The notes beneath the pieces are model-generated. The model was given only the letters and a program-made list of their open reading frames with translations. It did not search any database and had not been told where the DNA came from. The position numbers were made by a program, and so were the translations under genes. This document shows, one piece after another, positions 53,046 through 53,836 of a stretch of 53,836 nt of DNA; positions within the stretch are counted from its first letter, which is position 1; every line of letters begins with the position of its first letter. This DNA comes from Microbacterium sp. A20 (GTDB lineage Bacteria > Actinomycetota > Actinomycetes > Actinomycetales > Microbacteriaceae): NCBI RefSeq assembly GCF_004794515.1, contig NZ_SSDF01000036.1:1-53836 (forward strand). Direction: 5' to 3'.

Positions 53046-53836
53046 GTGAACGCCACAGCCACAGCATCCTCAGGGAGCACCCGCATACGCGTGCTGCTCG
53101 CCGCTTTCGTCTCCTTCCTCCTCGTCGCCGCCGGTGCGGTGATCGTCCCGCCCGCGCATGCCGCCGGAGCCGCGGTCACAGCGACGGTCGCCTCTGCGAC
53201 CACCTCCGGCGTGAGCGCGCAGGTGCAGGTGAGCGGCCTGCCGGAGGTCCAAGGCGCCTATGCGGCCCTCATCGTGAAGGGCACCGAGGCCGGACTCAGC
53301 GGCAGTGGCGGATACGCGGCGTTCGTGATGCCGACGGTCGCGGCGGGGGCGAGCACGTTCACTCTCGATGCGCCCGCCGGCTCGCTCGATCGGACCAAGT
53401 CCTACGAGGTGCTCGTCTGGCAGAAGCACTCGAACCCGAACGAGACGACGATCTACGGTCGCGGCGACGTCGCGATCTCCGCGGGGCAGTGGAACGCCGT
53501 GTTCGGACCCGTGCCCACTGACCCGGGCGCCGACCCCGGAACCGACCCGGGCACGGACCCCGGCACTGATCCGGGGACCGACCCCGGTACGGATCCCGGC
53601 ACGGACCCGGGTACGGATCCCGGCACCGATCCCGGCACCGACCCCGGCACGGACCCGGGTACGGATCCCGGCACCGACCCGGGCGAGACGCCGTTCTCTC
53701 CGGCGATCGAGGTCTTCCTGGCCGACGGCAAGACCCCCGCGACGGGCAAGGCTCTCAAGGCCGGCGACGAGATCGTGGTGAAGGGCTCCGGCTACGACCC
53801 GGCGGCCAACGTCGGAGGCCGCGGCGTTCCGATCCC
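53046..53836 (+). CDS. HtaA-like heme-associated surface protein, 3' end cut by the window
   Basis: The first 263 codons encode a signal peptide (VLLAAFVSFLLVAAGAVIV, cleavage near AHA), a beta-rich domain (VTATVASATTSGVSAQVQVSG ... YGRGDVAISAGQWNAVFG), a Thr-Asp-Pro-Gly repeat linker and the start of a second domain (KAGDEIVVKGSGYDPAANVGGRGVPI, split) of the kind seen in HtaA-family and related heme-uptake proteins. It is divergent from hmuTUV beside iron boxes. It probably takes heme at the cell surface and passes it to HmuT. GTG 53046 follows GTGGAGAACC. Confidence 0.82.
   Translation, partial: MNATATASSGSTRIRVLLAAFVSFLLVAAGAVIVPPAHAAGAAVTATVASATTSGVSAQVQVSGLPEVQGAYAALIVKGTEAGLSGSGGYAAFVMPTVAAGASTFTLDAPAGSLDRTKSYEVLVWQKHSNPNETTIYGRGDVAISAGQWNAVFGPVPTDPGADPGTDPGTDPGTDPGTDPGTDPGTDPGTDPGTDPGTDPGTDPGTDPGTDPGETPFSPAIEVFLADGKTPATGKALKAGDEIVVKGSGYDPAANVGGRGVPI
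53515..53688 (+). repeat. Tandem 12-bp repeats encoding the TDPG linker
   Basis: About 13 four-residue units (T/A-D-P-G) with frequent synonymous third-base changes link two domains of the HtaA-like protein. A longer block of the same DNA spelling recurs about 48 bp apart, showing that larger units have also been duplicated. Confidence 0.9.

Overview
The window is a high-GC, densely packed Gram-positive chromosome segment. Its style points to an actinobacterium of the Microbacterium/Microbacteriaceae kind: many GTG starts, ATGA-type overlaps, -10 boxes placed so that transcripts begin at the start codon, DtxR-type iron boxes, a CebR/CelR cellobiose operator, PurS/PurQ purine enzymes, an LAxTG-like C-terminal sorting signal and an HtaA-like heme surface protein. 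I see no rRNA, tRNA, CRISPR, transposase or phage gene. I find 53 protein genes, of which the first and last are cut by the window edges.

Layout. 1-2.6 kb: end of an unidentified gene, an FprA-like FAD oxidoreductase, a flavin reductase whose 5' end looks frameshifted, and superoxide dismutase. 2.7-5.5 kb: a GH13 alpha-glucosidase with a LacI-type regulator. 5.6-7.0 kb: a DUF1761 membrane protein and a stress-type SDR. 7.1-17.6 kb: a glycan-use island with a cytoplasmic GH20 hexosaminidase, a divergent ABC importer without ATPase, and two tandem ROK repressors flanked by two paralogous secreted (alpha/alpha)-barrel-like proteins of unknown specificity, one with a sorting-signal-like tail. 17.6-19.4 kb: purQ, purS and apt. 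19.5-25.6 kb: a complete cellobiose operon (cebEFG, GH1 beta-glucosidase, LacI/CebR) with two perfect CebR boxes in its promoter. 25.9-29.1 kb: TetR, pxpA and a fused pxpBC for 5-oxoproline. 29.2-32.2 kb: a uracil permease, a VapBC toxin-antitoxin pair and purC. 32.3-36.0 kb: two GNAT acetyltransferases, a PadR-regulated DHA2 efflux pump and a DUF2442 protein. 36.0-42.8 kb: a kinase-dead-looking ROK regulator divergent from a Gfo/Idh dehydrogenase and a complete sugar ABC importer with its own ATPase. 42.9-45.1 kb: an amino-acid ABC system with fused binding protein and permease. 45.3-49.9 kb: an HxlR-regulated MFS pump, purD, a NUDIX hydrolase and a sterol-carrier-family protein. 49.9-53.8 kb: the heme importer hmuTUV under DtxR-like boxes, divergent from a truncated HtaA-like gene.

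Three structural themes cut across the genes. First, long intergenic inverted repeats sit at gene ends, and at least three arm sequences recur at unrelated loci. Second, seven genes share the exact arrangement TANNNT, six bases, start codon, implying leaderless transcripts. Third, several operators lie inside the -35/-10 spacer or over the -10 box. The strongest candidates for an undescribed system are the tandem-ROK island with its paired secreted paralogues and the families of intergenic palindromes. All functional statements rest on motif reading by eye; no database search was run.
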